DNA of 64,000 bases from Paenibacillus taichungensis. GTDB lineage: Bacteria; Bacillota; Bacilli; Paenibacillales; Paenibacillaceae. Under the pieces are notes generated by a model. It was not told where the DNA came from. It did no database searches and saw only the letters and a list, made by a program, of their open reading frames with translations. Positions within the stretch are counted from its first letter, which is position 1; every line of letters begins with the position of its first letter. The stretch spans positions 124,001 to 188,000 of the forward strand of contig NZ_QEVW01000003.1 in NCBI RefSeq assembly GCF_003287275.1, in the 5' to 3' direction. Positions 42,308 through 52,745 of the stretch are shown piece after piece. The position numbers were made by a program, and so were the translations under genes.

Positions 42308-43030
42308 TTGAGAAAACTGAATTATATCAAAATATTTATTTTCCTTAGTGTGGTCACAGTGGTGACCCTAGGTTTGTATTACGCGGCTGCGGATTGGCTG
42401 GATCAGCGCTATTTTCGCTTCCTTATCTGGAATTTGTTTTTGGGCTGGATTCCTTTTGTATTCTCATATGTGGCCTATGGTTTTAGCCATGTTAAATGGA
42501 AAGGGGCATCATGGTTTGCCGTTGCAAGCGGACTGCTCTGGTTATTGTTCTTCCCAAACTCTTCCTACATTGTAACGGATCTTGTTCATCTGACTGCACG
42601 CAGTTCCCGCTATTATGGCGGAGCCAATGGATTGGATTACAAGTACTGGTATGACTTAATTGTGGTCTTGATGTTCGTTTGGACGGGATTATTGCTAGGT
42701 TTCCTTTCGATGTATCAGCTTCAGGAAGTGATCCATCACAAACTGGGACGATGGTTTTCATGGATCTTTGTGCTAGGGGGTTGTGCACTGGGGAGTTACG
42801 GTGTTCTGCTAGGACGTGTATATCGTTTGAACAGCTGGGATGCCTTAACCAATCGCGAGACGCTGGTTGAACTTATGCATGAGAGTGTAAGTCGTCCATC
42901 GCTGGCTTTCTGTATGTTCTTTGGCACGTTTATACTTACGATCTACGCAACGCTTTATTATTTAATAAATACACATCGTAGGAAGGCGGAGCTGGGAAGT
43001 TCCGAGGCGGATCTGCAAGGCTTGCGGTAA
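42308..43030 (+). CDS. DUF1361 integral membrane protein
   Basis: A 240-residue, six- or seven-helix membrane protein matching DUF1361: NLFLGWIPFVFSYV, LLWLLFFPNSSYIVTDLVHL, YWYDLIVVLMF and GRVYRLNSWD are its conserved blocks. Polar residues inside membrane helices (Asn, Asp, Tyr) suggest an enzyme or transporter, but the family has no known function. It begins with TTG, 9 nt after GTGAGG. The C-terminus has a short basic, then Ser/Glu-rich tail. Confidence 0.8.
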   Translation: MRKLNYIKIFIFLSVVTVVTLGLYYAAADWLDQRYFRFLIWNLFLGWIPFVFSYVAYGFSHVKWKGASWFAVASGLLWLLFFPNSSYIVTDLVHLTARSSRYYGGANGLDYKYWYDLIVVLMFVWTGLLLGFLSMYQLQEVIHHKLGRWFSWIFVLGGCALGSYGVLLGRVYRLNSWDALTNRETLVELMHESVSRPSLAFCMFFGTFILTIYATLYYLINTHRRKAELGSSEADLQGLR

Positions 43031-43110
43031 TGGACGTTTAAATTGGATAATAACGTGATTGAATAGCATCTGAGCATGGAAATTATTAGAAGAAGTTAGG
43101 TGAACGATAA

Positions 43111-44139
43111 ATGAAGCGTATAACGGATCTGACACGCAGAATAACAGAAGTGATGGAGAATGTTGATTTTTCGGGCGTAGTTTTGATAAAACAAAACGAG
43201 CATACCCTATTAAGTACAACTCGTGCATATGCCAATCGAAGTGATGAACGTTTGAATCAGCCAGATACACGGTTTGGCATTGCATCTGGATGCAAAATTT
43301 TTACGGCAGTGAGTATATGCCAATTGATTGAACAAGGAAAAATATCGTATGATTCCAGATTGGCAGATGTCTTGAGCATTAAGTTTCCTTTATGGGATCA
43401 AGGAGTCACAATTCAGCAGCTGTTAACACACACCTCAGGTATCCCGGACTATTTTGATGAAGAAGTGATGGAGGATTTCGCTGAGTTGTGGAAGGAACGG
43501 CCCGTCTATTCAATGCGCAAATTGAATGATTTTCTGTCGATGTTTCAGCATCAGCCCATGAAATCTGCTCCGGGTGAACGGTTCCATTATAATAATGCTG
43601 CATTTATCGTATTGGGCCTCATTGTTGAAGAGCACACGGGGCAGTCGTTTACGGATTATGTAGAACAATATATTTTCAAAAAGTGCGGCATGTCGGATTC
43701 GGGTTATTTTGAGACAGATCGTCTTCCCCGTAATACTGCGATCGGATATATGGATCAGGAGGACGACTCGTGGACAAGTAACATTTTTTCCATTCCTGTT
43801 AAGGGTGGGGCTGATGGTGGAGCTTATACAACAGCGCCGGATATGATTCGTTTTTGGAATGCGTTATTCAGAAATGAACTGTTGGGTAAAGAAACAACAG
43901 CAAAGTTAATCACGCCATATGTCCATGAGGATGATGAAACCTATTATGGGCAGGGGATCTGGATTGATCGGAGAGGGGGAGAGTTATTTAAATATCATGT
44001 GATGGGTTTCGATCCTGGTGTGTCGTTCATGTCTTCTGTATATCCAGATCACAACGTGCAGGTTGTTGTTCTCTCCAACAAAGATTCTGGTCCTTATCAC
44101 ATAACAAAGGCTGTGGAAGAGGCTTTGGTGAGACCTTAG
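43111..44139 (+). CDS. Class C beta-lactamase-family serine hydrolase
   Basis: A 342-residue serine hydrolase with the SxxK motif ASGCK (S59, K62) and the YxN motif YNN (Y160), of the beta-lactamase class C/DD-peptidase/esterase superfamily. The third HxG-like motif is probably HVMGFDPG near 302. There is no signal peptide, so it is likely cytoplasmic and acts on small esters, amides or peptides rather than cell wall. AGGTGAACG precedes the ATG at 43111. A terminator separates it from a second hydrolase gene on the other strand. Confidence 0.87.
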   Translation: MKRITDLTRRITEVMENVDFSGVVLIKQNEHTLLSTTRAYANRSDERLNQPDTRFGIASGCKIFTAVSICQLIEQGKISYDSRLADVLSIKFPLWDQGVTIQQLLTHTSGIPDYFDEEVMEDFAELWKERPVYSMRKLNDFLSMFQHQPMKSAPGERFHYNNAAFIVLGLIVEEHTGQSFTDYVEQYIFKKCGMSDSGYFETDRLPRNTAIGYMDQEDDSWTSNIFSIPVKGGADGGAYTTAPDMIRFWNALFRNELLGKETTAKLITPYVHEDDETYYGQGIWIDRRGGELFKYHVMGFDPGVSFMSSVYPDHNVQVVVLSNKDSGPYHITKAVEEALVRP

Positions 44140-44167
44140 CTGAGGATTGATGTTAAAAAGTAATTGA

Positions 44168-44217
44168 ATAACCCTATAGTTACCGGTGAATGCCGGGTAA
44201 GCTATGGGGTTATTTTG
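44168..44217. terminator. Terminator between convergent serine-hydrolase genes
   Basis: AACCCTATAG (44170-44179) pairs with CTATGGGGTT (44202-44211) around an inner ACCGG/CCGGGT helix and is followed by ATTTTG. Confidence 0.8.
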
Positions 44218-44243
44218 TATGTTTCACAACTCAAAGAGAAGTT

Positions 44244-45218
44244 TTATAAGAGTTTCGCCAATTGAGGTGCAATCTGTTTGGGGAATACATCCAGCGGAGG
44301 TTTTTCCTTCTTTCGTTTGTCATTGGTGAGCACGACAACGAGTTCCAAAGCCGGGACGATATATACAAATTGTCCGCCAAATCCACGGGCGTAATAATAG
44401 TGAAGTATGGAAGTGGGCTGTTCTGTAAACTTAGCTTCTGCAGTTTCGTTAGTATAAGCATCCACCCACCAATGCCAAGCGTAACTACCATGATTGGGTG
44501 GAGTAACCGTAATGGCAGGTTTTGTAGAGCGGCTAACATGATCACTCGAAATCATCGACTGCCCGTTCCACATGCCCTGCTGCAAAAACAGTTGTCCGAA
44601 TTTCAGCAAATCCTCCGGCAACAGCTTTAAGCCAAAACCCCCGGTATGTACACCCTGTGGGTCGCTTTCCCATTCGTACTGTTGGATTCCCAAGGGGCCA
44701 AACAGATAACGTTCCGCAAACTCGGCTACGGATATACCTGTACTTTGCATGAGGATGGCAGACAGTATCTGTGATACCCCTGAATTGTATTCCATATATG
44801 TACCTGGTACATGACTTAAGCGCTGCTCCAACGCAAAATTCACCCAGTGATCTGTACGAGTCATACGCGGAAAAGAATTCTGTCCTCCGAATTCGTCCCA
44901 GTTAAATCCGGCCGTCATGGTTAATAACTGCTCTAACGTAATCTCCGATTTACGTGGGTCAGGATCTGACACCAGTTGCGGGAAAAAGGTGGAGATTGGA
45001 GTAGACGCTTCGGGCAGCCATCCGTGATCCATCGCAATACAGATGAGTGCGGACAGCACACTTTTGGTACATGAATTGATTTTGGCAATATGGGTGCCTG
45101 CTTCTTGATTGCGGTAGTGCTCGTATATGATCTCACCACGCATGCTAACTAAACAACTGCGCAGATCCAGTGGCGGGATGATTTGATGCAACATGGATGG
45201 TATGGATGAAGGATTCAT
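44244..45218 (-). CDS. Beta-lactamase-related serine hydrolase
   Basis: A 324-residue hydrolase with SxxK as SCTK (S49-K52) and YxN as YNS (Y144). It matches the esterase-like branch of the superfamily (TMTAGFNWDE, LEQRLSHVPGTYMEYNSG, and GFGGQFVYIVP near the C-terminus as the HxG-equivalent). No signal peptide is seen. AAAGGAAAC precedes the ATG at 45218. It is not a close copy of the convergent hydrolase at 43111; the two share only superfamily motifs. Confidence 0.87.
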   Translation of the reverse strand: MNPSSIPSMLHQIIPPLDLRSCLVSMRGEIIYEHYRNQEAGTHIAKINSCTKSVLSALICIAMDHGWLPEASTPISTFFPQLVSDPDPRKSEITLEQLLTMTAGFNWDEFGGQNSFPRMTRTDHWVNFALEQRLSHVPGTYMEYNSGVSQILSAILMQSTGISVAEFAERYLFGPLGIQQYEWESDPQGVHTGGFGLKLLPEDLLKFGQLFLQQGMWNGQSMISSDHVSRSTKPAITVTPPNHGSYAWHWWVDAYTNETAEAKFTEQPTSILHYYYARGFGGQFVYIVPALELVVVLTNDKRKKEKPPLDVFPKQIAPQLAKLL

Positions 45219-45456
45219 AGTTTCCTTTCTTATTGGGGAATTATCCCATAAATTGAGTGTTCATTAGAAAAGGTTTGGATCATTATCTTAGCATATGAAT
45301 AAATAAGTTCTCAATTCATTCTCATCAGACTTCGGGATTAGTAAGAACTGGACCGCAGACTGATTCTGTAGTTCATATTTATTGATACAATCGGGATACA
45401 AAATAAATGGGGTTATTTTACAGGAAATGAGGAACATGAGCTTTGGTCCATAGGGT
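45219..45456. other. AT-rich intergenic region without a gene
   Basis: Part of the 322-nt gap before the ABC permease gene. I see no gene, strong repeat or terminator here. The promoter for the permease lies at its right end. Confidence 0.4.
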
Positions 45457-45484
45457 TTGACATATCGGTAAACGTAATTACATA
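45457..45484 (+). promoter_or_regulatory. Promoter of the ABC/MFS exporter genes
   Basis: TTGACA (45457-45462), 16 nt, TACATA (45479-45484), about 57 nt before the permease start. Confidence 0.6.
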
Positions 45485-45540
45485 AAGTGTACCTGATTAT
45501 TCCAAAGTAGTGTTCCATACAAAGGAGCTAGTGGTTATTC

Positions 45541-47877
45541 ATGCTATTACGTATGTTGAAAAATGATCTTATGAGGAAAAAAGGAATCAACATCGCTCTA
45601 TTTGTTTTTATTTTACTGGCGGCTTTACTTGTTTCTTCAGGTACACGAATGATTATGGAGTTAACAAGTTCAATTCACTATTTATTTACAGAATCCAAGA
45701 CACCTCATGTTGTGCAAATGCATGCAGGTAAATTGGATAAAATGAAGGTGAATGAATGGGCACAGGCCAATGAGATGGTAGATAAACACCAGATCGTAGA
45801 AATGATTAATATAGACGGTGCTCATTTGTTTTTTGGAGCGGAGGCGGAGAAAAACAGCATTATGGATCTTGATTTTGTTGTACAAAATCAGGATTTTGAT
45901 TTTCTGCTGAATCTGGATAGTGAGATTGTGCGGGTGAATGATGGAGAAATTGCGGTTCCCGTTTATTACTTGCAGCAGAAGAAATTGAGCATTGGTGACC
46001 GTATTCATATTAAAGATGGTTCTTTCAGCAGAACATACAAGATCGTGGAATTTGTACGTGATGCTCAAATGAATCCATCGATCATTCACTCCAAACGTTT
46101 TGTCATCAGTCAGGCTGAATTCCAAACCTTGAAGCAAAATACGGGAGAGTCGGAGTATCTGATTGAATTTCGTCTTAGAGATTCCAAGATGATCAGCGAC
46201 TTTACCCAAGCCTATCAAAATACGAGTTTGCCAAACGCTGGTCCTGTGGTGAACTACAATCTGTTTCAGTTGTTGAATGCATTGACTGATGGGGTAGTCG
46301 CAGCTGTAGTCATTCTGGTCAGTTTGATCTTGATTGTGATCGCTGTACTCTGCATTCGTTTCACCATGCTCGCCACCATTGAAGAAGATTATCGAGAGAT
46401 TAGCGTCATGAAAGCTATTGGCATATCCGAGAATGATATTAAGAAACTCTACTTGAGCAAATATGTTGTTATGGCAGGATTGGGCTCCATCGCTGGCTTT
46501 CTTGCATCACTATGGGTTAACCGTTTGTTCATGTCCAATATGATGCTCTATATGGGGGAAGCTCCCAAAACATGGTTGCACTACGGCATAACCTTGTTTG
46601 CTGCTGTCTTCATTTTTGCCATCGTTGTATTTTTCTGCAACCGTGTACTTCGACGTTTTAATCACATTTCAGTCGTTAAAGCATTACGTTCGGGCAGTAT
46701 GGGTGAGACAAAAATAAGTCAAAACACACTAAACTTGTCCCAAAATCGGTGGTTATCGGTTCCAGTTTTTCTGGGTTTAAGAGAAGTCATCCAACGAATG
46801 AAAATGTTCCGTTTGCTGTTGTTTGTATTTATTATAAGTTCATTTATTATGATCGTACCTATAAATTTCCTCCATACGTTACAAGCTCCTAGCTTCATTT
46901 CTTACATGGGTGTAGGTCAAAGTGATATGCGTATTGATCTAAGGCACTCTGAAGATATCGAACAGCGTTACGCTGAATTAATTGATTATGTTCAAAAGGA
47001 TAAGAACGTACTTCGATACTCACCTCTTGTCACAAGCCAATTCAAAGTGTTGAACAGTGAAGGTAGCTACGATCATTTAAGCGTAGAGACAGGTGACTTT
47101 GATGTTTTTCCTTTGTCTTACGTAAACGGCGCGGCACCGAAAAATGAAAATGAAATTGCTTTGTCTGATGCGAACAGTAGTGACATGGAGAAGAAGAAGG
47201 GAGATACCTTGGTACTAATCGTAAATGGACAGGAAAAAACAATGACCGTCAGTGGTGTATATCAGGATGTGACCAATGGTGGAAAGACTGCAAAAGCACG
47301 GCTGCCTTATAACAAAGATCGTGTGCTCTGGTATGTCGTAAGTCTTGATTTAAAAGATGACGGTAGTAAAATCTCAGATAAAATTGCGGAATATGAGCAG
47401 GCGTTCTCACCTGCAAAGGTGACTGATTTAAAAGGTTACTTATATCAAACGCTTGGAGGAACAATTCATCAGCTTAAGTTGGTTACGGTGTTGGCGTTTA
47501 TTGTGGCAGTATTGGTTACTATCCTGATCACTTCATTATTCTTGAAAATGCTCGTCACAAAGGATAGCGGTGATATCGCGGTTTTCAGAAGTTTGGGATT
47601 TGCCATCTCCACTATTAAATTCAAATATGTATCGATGTCCCTTATTGTTTTGGGTGTAGGGGTCCTTGTAGGAACCATATTATCCAATACGGCAGGCGAG
47701 TGGCTGATCAGTACAATAATGGCTTCTTTCGGAGCGTCCCATATGGTCTTTGTCATTGACCCGTTACAAGCGTACGTACTTTGTCCGCTGCTGCTGGCAG
47801 CAAGTATTGTCTGTACCGCTCTTATCAGTATTCAATCTATCAAAGAATCCAGCATTTCCAAAATGATTGTCGAATAG
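45541..47877 (+). CDS. ABC transporter permease with two FtsX domains
   Basis: A 778-residue permease: one N-terminal helix (about 18-38), an extracytoplasmic domain of about 200 residues, three helices (about 253-365) forming the first FtsX domain, then a helix near 420-440, a second extracytoplasmic domain and three helices at the C-terminus. This is the layout of lantibiotic and lipoprotein-type exporters (MacB/SalY-like). It starts at 45541 with AAAGGAG about 13 nt upstream. The cognate ATPase gene begins 10 nt after the stop, then an MFS exporter. No two-component system is adjacent, unlike the BceAB pair earlier in the window. Confidence 0.88.
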   Translation: MLLRMLKNDLMRKKGINIALFVFILLAALLVSSGTRMIMELTSSIHYLFTESKTPHVVQMHAGKLDKMKVNEWAQANEMVDKHQIVEMINIDGAHLFFGAEAEKNSIMDLDFVVQNQDFDFLLNLDSEIVRVNDGEIAVPVYYLQQKKLSIGDRIHIKDGSFSRTYKIVEFVRDAQMNPSIIHSKRFVISQAEFQTLKQNTGESEYLIEFRLRDSKMISDFTQAYQNTSLPNAGPVVNYNLFQLLNALTDGVVAAVVILVSLILIVIAVLCIRFTMLATIEEDYREISVMKAIGISENDIKKLYLSKYVVMAGLGSIAGFLASLWVNRLFMSNMMLYMGEAPKTWLHYGITLFAAVFIFAIVVFFCNRVLRRFNHISVVKALRSGSMGETKISQNTLNLSQNRWLSVPVFLGLREVIQRMKMFRLLLFVFIISSFIMIVPINFLHTLQAPSFISYMGVGQSDMRIDLRHSEDIEQRYAELIDYVQKDKNVLRYSPLVTSQFKVLNSEGSYDHLSVETGDFDVFPLSYVNGAAPKNENEIALSDANSSDMEKKKGDTLVLIVNGQEKTMTVSGVYQDVTNGGKTAKARLPYNKDRVLWYVVSLDLKDDGSKISDKIAEYEQAFSPAKVTDLKGYLYQTLGGTIHQLKLVTVLAFIVAVLVTILITSLFLKMLVTKDSGDIAVFRSLGFAISTIKFKYVSMSLIVLGVGVLVGTILSNTAGEWLISTIMASFGASHMVFVIDPLQAYVLCPLLLAASIVCTALISIQSIKESSISKMIVE

Positions 47878-47887
47878 GGGGATGACC

Positions 47888-48652
47888 ATGACTACGATCC
47901 TGGAAGCCAAAAACGTGAACAAATCGTACAGTACTGGTGAGCGTGAGAAACATCCTATTTTGAAGGATATTAATTTTCAATTGAAGAAGGGCGAATTTGT
48001 CTGCATTATGGGCCCGTCGGGATCAGGAAAATCAACCTTGCTATACAATGTCAGCGGCATGGATCAAGTAAGTAGCGGAAGTGTTTATTTTGGTGGAAAG
48101 AAAATTTCGGATCTATCGGAGAAAGAATTGGCACAGCTTCGCTTGAACAAGATGGGATTTATATTTCAGAACATCCATCTGTTGAAAAATCTGAATCTAC
48201 TCGACAATATCATTCTGTCTGCTTATCAGGCCAAAAAAAGCAGTAGGGATTCCATTAATACACGAGCACACAATTTAATGAAAAAAATGGGGATTAATGA
48301 ACTGGCCAACCACAATATCACTCAAGCATCGGGTGGACAATTGCAACGGATTGCTATCTGTAGGGCATTGATCAATCAGCCTGATATTCTGTTTGGTGAC
48401 GAACCCACAGGGGCACTGAATTCACGTTCAACCAATGAAATTATGGATATTCTCTTAGACATTAATGCTTCTGGAACAACTATATTAATCGTTACTCATG
48501 ACGTCAAAGTCGCAGCTCGATCTGAACGGGTTTTATTCATGATAGACGGTAAACTGGTGGCAGATCGCAACATGGGCAAGTTTAACAAACAGCATGACCT
48601 TAAAGCGAGAGAGAGCAGCTTGGGTAAGTGGCTAACGGATCACGGGTTCTAA
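47888..48652 (+). CDS. ABC transporter ATPase, partner of the FtsX permease
   Basis: A 254-residue MacB/LolD-type ATPase: Walker A GPSGSGKST, Q-loop FIFQNIHLLKNL, signature ASGGQLQRIAICRA, Walker B ILFGDEPTGALNS, switch histidine in VTHD. The signature has AS in place of LS, a mild variant. ATG at 47888 is preferred because AGGGG is correctly spaced; an ATG at 47882 abuts it. The short distance from the permease and the shared family leave little doubt that they work together. Confidence 0.92.
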   Translation: MTTILEAKNVNKSYSTGEREKHPILKDINFQLKKGEFVCIMGPSGSGKSTLLYNVSGMDQVSSGSVYFGGKKISDLSEKELAQLRLNKMGFIFQNIHLLKNLNLLDNIILSAYQAKKSSRDSINTRAHNLMKKMGINELANHNITQASGGQLQRIAICRALINQPDILFGDEPTGALNSRSTNEIMDILLDINASGTTILIVTHDVKVAARSERVLFMIDGKLVADRNMGKFNKQHDLKARESSLGKWLTDHGF

Positions 48653-48680
48653 CACGGTTAATTGGAGAGGGGTTTATCCA

Positions 48681-50006
48681 ATGAAACAGATGGAGAACAG
48701 GTCATTTGGCAAATTTCTGTTGGTATGGTTCGGACAGCTCATATCTACAATTGGGATCGGAATGACGGCATTCTCCCTTGGGGTGTACGCATTTGAGAAA
48801 ACCCATATGGCGACAGCTGTGGCGCTGATTACACTGTTTACCTTTTTGCCTAATATCTTGTTGCGGCCTATAGGTGGAGTCCTTGCAGATCGTTTTGACC
48901 GACGTATGATGATGGTCATAGGTGATCTTGGTTCTGCCGCTGGTCTCGTTTTTATCTGGGTCATGATCCTGATCGGAAATATTGAACTATGGTATCTCTA
49001 TGTTGGCGTCACTTTCAGTTCCATGTTCTCGGCTATTCAAAGTCCAGCCTATAAGGCTTCAGCCACCGATTTGCTCGATAAAGATCAATATTCAAAGGGT
49101 AGTGGCCTGATGCAGCTGGCCGAATCATCCAAGTTTTTATTTTCGCCCATTATAGCGGGCATTCTGCTCAGTATAACAACCATTGAAGTCATTCTGATCA
49201 TTAATATGTTAACGTATCTGGTTGCGATCCTGGCGGTACTTGTTATCCGCAAAAGCATTAAAGCAGAGCGAAGTAATGCTGAGAGGAAACCCTGGCTTGC
49301 TGAGCTTAACGAAGGCTGGATTGAAGTCACTACGAATAAAGGCGTGCTTCTGCTTGTTATCATTATTTCAATTATCACATTTTATTTGGGATTTCTTGAG
49401 ACGCTCATTGGTCCTATGATCTTATCGTTCTCGGATTCAAGGACGCTTGGAACGTTCCAATCTGTGAGCGCGATCGGTATGCTGATCAGTAGTTTATGTA
49501 TTGGCATGTTCATTCTAAGTAAAAAATATTCAAAAATACTTGTTCTGGGTCTGGTTATGTCCGGACTATCATTCTCCCTCTTGGGATTTTCCACCAATAT
49601 TTATTTCATTATCTTTGCAGGCTTCCTGTTTTTGGCCTCACTGCCTTTTGTCAACATGAGTGCAGATGTATTAGTGCGTAATAACATATCCAACGAGAAA
49701 CAAGGCAGGGTGTGGGGCATCATTGGCATTTTATCGCAATTAGGTTTTATTGTGTCCTATAGTCTCGCAGGATTTTTGGCGGACCGTGTCTTTAACCCGA
49801 TGTTGGTGGAAGGTGGATCACTCGCTTCGACCGTAGGATCATATATCGGCGTTGGCCCAGGAAGAGGCATTGCGCTGTTGTTTATTATTGCAGGGGTATT
49901 TGTAATCGTTATTGCAGCCATCACTTCTCAACTTAAATCCATTAAGGGGTTAGAGAAGGGGAGTGATGTTGTGTCAACAGACCCAACGAATTTAGCGCAT
50001 GATTAA
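48681..50006 (+). CDS. MFS exporter, macrolide-efflux (MFS_3/Mef)-like
   Basis: A 441-residue, 12-helix transporter. The loop 2-3 motif A is present as GGVLADRFDRRMMM, and the N-terminus (FLLVWFGQLISTIGIGMTAFSLGVYAFEKT in pieces) matches the Mef/enterobactin-exporter-like group. The long gap after helix 6 (SIKAERSNAERKPWLAELNEGWIEV) is the usual central loop. It lies 28 nt behind the ABC ATPase gene, so the three genes form an efflux operon carrying two different export systems. Substrates are not predictable. Confidence 0.88.
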   Translation: MKQMENRSFGKFLLVWFGQLISTIGIGMTAFSLGVYAFEKTHMATAVALITLFTFLPNILLRPIGGVLADRFDRRMMMVIGDLGSAAGLVFIWVMILIGNIELWYLYVGVTFSSMFSAIQSPAYKASATDLLDKDQYSKGSGLMQLAESSKFLFSPIIAGILLSITTIEVILIINMLTYLVAILAVLVIRKSIKAERSNAERKPWLAELNEGWIEVTTNKGVLLLVIIISIITFYLGFLETLIGPMILSFSDSRTLGTFQSVSAIGMLISSLCIGMFILSKKYSKILVLGLVMSGLSFSLLGFSTNIYFIIFAGFLFLASLPFVNMSADVLVRNNISNEKQGRVWGIIGILSQLGFIVSYSLAGFLADRVFNPMLVEGGSLASTVGSYIGVGPGRGIALLFIIAGVFVIVIAAITSQLKSIKGLEKGSDVVSTDPTNLAHD

Positions 50007-50210
50007 TTGAGTTGATGTGATGTAGTTTAAAGGATGATATCGGCCCCGGAACTTTATGTTTCGGGGATGGTTTGTTTGAAAGGCTTTAGGACTGGAATCA
50101 TGATTTTGGTAGAGGTTTGTACAAATCAAAAGGATAGCAGGTATACTAATAATAATGAGCATCAGGGGCTTTTAGTCGTGTAGATATTTAACCAGTGGGA
50201 GGTTATAGCT

Positions 50211-51284
50211 TTGTTCAAAATCGGAAACCAAGGTACGTTTGAAACGTTGCCTGATCACGCCATGGCGATTTATAAGGGAGATGTTATTGCTGTAGAAGAA
50301 TTCATTAAACAGGGCATGGATCTCGAAAAAGAGATTACGCTCAGCAAATACATAGCATTGACGCCATTGGATATTGCCCTAATCACCAATCAACAGGCAG
50401 TCGTCAAGCTTTTGGTGGATAATGGAGTAAACTTGAATGTAAAGGATAATCCAGCGATCCTAAAGGCGGTCAGATATGGCGGGGAAGAGATCATCTCATA
50501 TTTGCATCAGAAGGGTGCCAAATTGAACGGTTTGAGCAAGGTGAAGTCAAATGCGTATGATGAAGCCTATTACGGTAACAAAAAGAATATGGCAGTGCTG
50601 AAGGGCCTCGGACTGGATATTCAAAAATATGGTGGAAAAACGTTACGAAAGGCCGTTTCGAATCACGATATGAAGATGGTCCAGTATTTGCTGGACGAGG
50701 GCGTGGACATCAATTACAACGAGTCCGATATGGTGTATCCATATAAGGCAACACCGCTTACGGTAGCAGCTCGCAACAACAATATGAAGATGGTTCAATT
50801 TCTGGTGGAACAGGGGGCGGATGTGACCATTCAGGAGAAGGACGGAGAACGAGCATACACGATTGCGATTAGTCAGAAGAATGCGGAAATGGCAGAGTAT
50901 TTGAAAGCTCATGAGCCGCAAGACTTTCACAATCTGAGCAATAAATTGCATGTACTCAAATCGTACAAGCTGCCTAATGCATTAATCCGTTTTCTATCGG
51001 AAGGTCCGCGAAGAATCGACTTGCCAGACAATTCGTCCAGCGTGGGATACATCGAATTCTTCCATCTGATCGATACCGTAGAGATGAAGCTGGGCAGACA
51101 GAAACTACTGCGCATATCCTCTAACGTGGATCAGTACTCCCATATCCTGATCGTCTGGAATCCAAGCAAAAAAATGATTGGCTACGCAGATATTGAACAT
51201 CAGGAGATTGGAAATATATGTACGATCCCTGAATTTCTAGCTGACCCGAGTAAGAAGCTCACAGAACTTTTCGATCAAATATAA
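50211..51284 (+). CDS. Ankyrin-repeat protein with immunity-like C-terminal domain
   Basis: A 357-residue protein. Five or six ankyrin repeats cover about residues 15-240 (TPLDIALITNQQAVVKLLVDNGVNLN and TPLTVAARNNNMKMVQFLVEQGADVT are clearest). The C-terminal 100 residues (YIEFFHLIDTVEMKLGRQKLLRISS, then DQYSHILIVWNPSKKMIGYADIEHQEIG) resemble the C-terminal domain of ankyrin-type proteins seen with toxin systems in Bacillus; I recall this rather than prove it. Start is TTG at 50211 after GGGAGG. It might be another orphan immunity protein, like the SUKH genes. Confidence 0.8.
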   Translation: MFKIGNQGTFETLPDHAMAIYKGDVIAVEEFIKQGMDLEKEITLSKYIALTPLDIALITNQQAVVKLLVDNGVNLNVKDNPAILKAVRYGGEEIISYLHQKGAKLNGLSKVKSNAYDEAYYGNKKNMAVLKGLGLDIQKYGGKTLRKAVSNHDMKMVQYLLDEGVDINYNESDMVYPYKATPLTVAARNNNMKMVQFLVEQGADVTIQEKDGERAYTIAISQKNAEMAEYLKAHEPQDFHNLSNKLHVLKSYKLPNALIRFLSEGPRRIDLPDNSSSVGYIEFFHLIDTVEMKLGRQKLLRISSNVDQYSHILIVWNPSKKMIGYADIEHQEIGNICTIPEFLADPSKKLTELFDQI

Positions 51285-51325
51285 CTAAGGATTGATAATG
51301 CAATTATTAAATATTTATTCACTAA

Positions 51326-51895
<570 letters not shown>

Positions 51896-51990
51896 AAATT
51901 GCGATGGAACCGTGTCCCCGGTATTATCTCCGCTAATTAGCGCATACAGTACAACAATGAGATGTATGCCTATAAGGAGGAAACAGCGGT

Positions 51991-52575
51991 ATGACTAATC
52001 CGATTCTACAATCCCCGAACGTTCAACTGGCGGCCGATTCGACAGCGGTGTTGAATTATCAGCGTGATTCGCGCAATTATATTACCCAGTTGTTTGGACC
52101 GCAGCTGCCTACGATCAAAAATGGATTCTTCAATGTACACATGAGCAAAGGTATTATTGTTCAGCCACACTGGCATACAAATGTGACCGAGATGGTCGTT
52201 CTGATTAACGGGGAAATTACCACCTCTGTCTACGATCCGTTTAAGCGGGAGCGGATAAGTTATCACTTGAAGCCAGGTCAGGTTTCGATATTCCCACAAG
52301 GATGGTTTCACTGGTTTGTGGCGGAGACCGATGATGTGCACTTGTTGACGATTTTTGATCAACCTACACCGGACATTGTGCTGGGGGCTGACTTCCTGGC
52401 TGCAACACCGCCTGAAGTTGCCCATCGTGCGTACTGTATTGATGAGGAGGCTTACAGGACGGCAGTGGCATCCATCAAAAATGACGCTATTTTGGGACCT
52501 CCGATTGGATGTGTAGATTCTGTTTCCGATCAGGCGATCAAAGCTTCCAAATCATCCAAAAACTCAAAGGGGTAA
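51991..52575 (+). CDS. Cupin-domain protein, paralogue of the gene at 36026
   Basis: A 194-residue single cupin: motif 1 in QPHWHTNVTEMVVLINGEITTSV and motif 2 in LKPGQVSIFPQGWFHWFVAE, with His residues placed for metal binding. Shared with the other cupin are the TPDIVLGADFL/TPPEVAHRAYCIDE region and a GPPIGCVDSVS block near the end. The tail is Ser/Lys-rich. AAGGAGGAAA fixes the ATG at 51991. Substrate unknown. Confidence 0.85.
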   Translation: MTNPILQSPNVQLAADSTAVLNYQRDSRNYITQLFGPQLPTIKNGFFNVHMSKGIIVQPHWHTNVTEMVVLINGEITTSVYDPFKRERISYHLKPGQVSIFPQGWFHWFVAETDDVHLLTIFDQPTPDIVLGADFLAATPPEVAHRAYCIDEEAYRTAVASIKNDAILGPPIGCVDSVSDQAIKASKSSKNSKG

Positions 52576-52611
52576 CGTTATCTCGTTCTCCTATCAAATG
52601 AACGATTTCAG

Positions 52612-52643
52612 GCCCGTGATCGGAAAATTTTCCGATTACGGGC
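52612..52643 (+). terminator. Palindromic terminator after the cupin gene
   Basis: GCCCGTGATCGGAAAA pairs with TTTTCCGATTACGGGC with one mismatch pair and is followed by TTAAGTTT. Confidence 0.75.
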
Positions 52644-52745
52644 TTAAGTTTCGTTCCAATTAACACATTCCGAATTCTCTGTTAAGATAGGCATAACATT
52701 GGTTTGTTACAGTAGTAGCACTCAAAGAATGTGGAGGGACGATCC

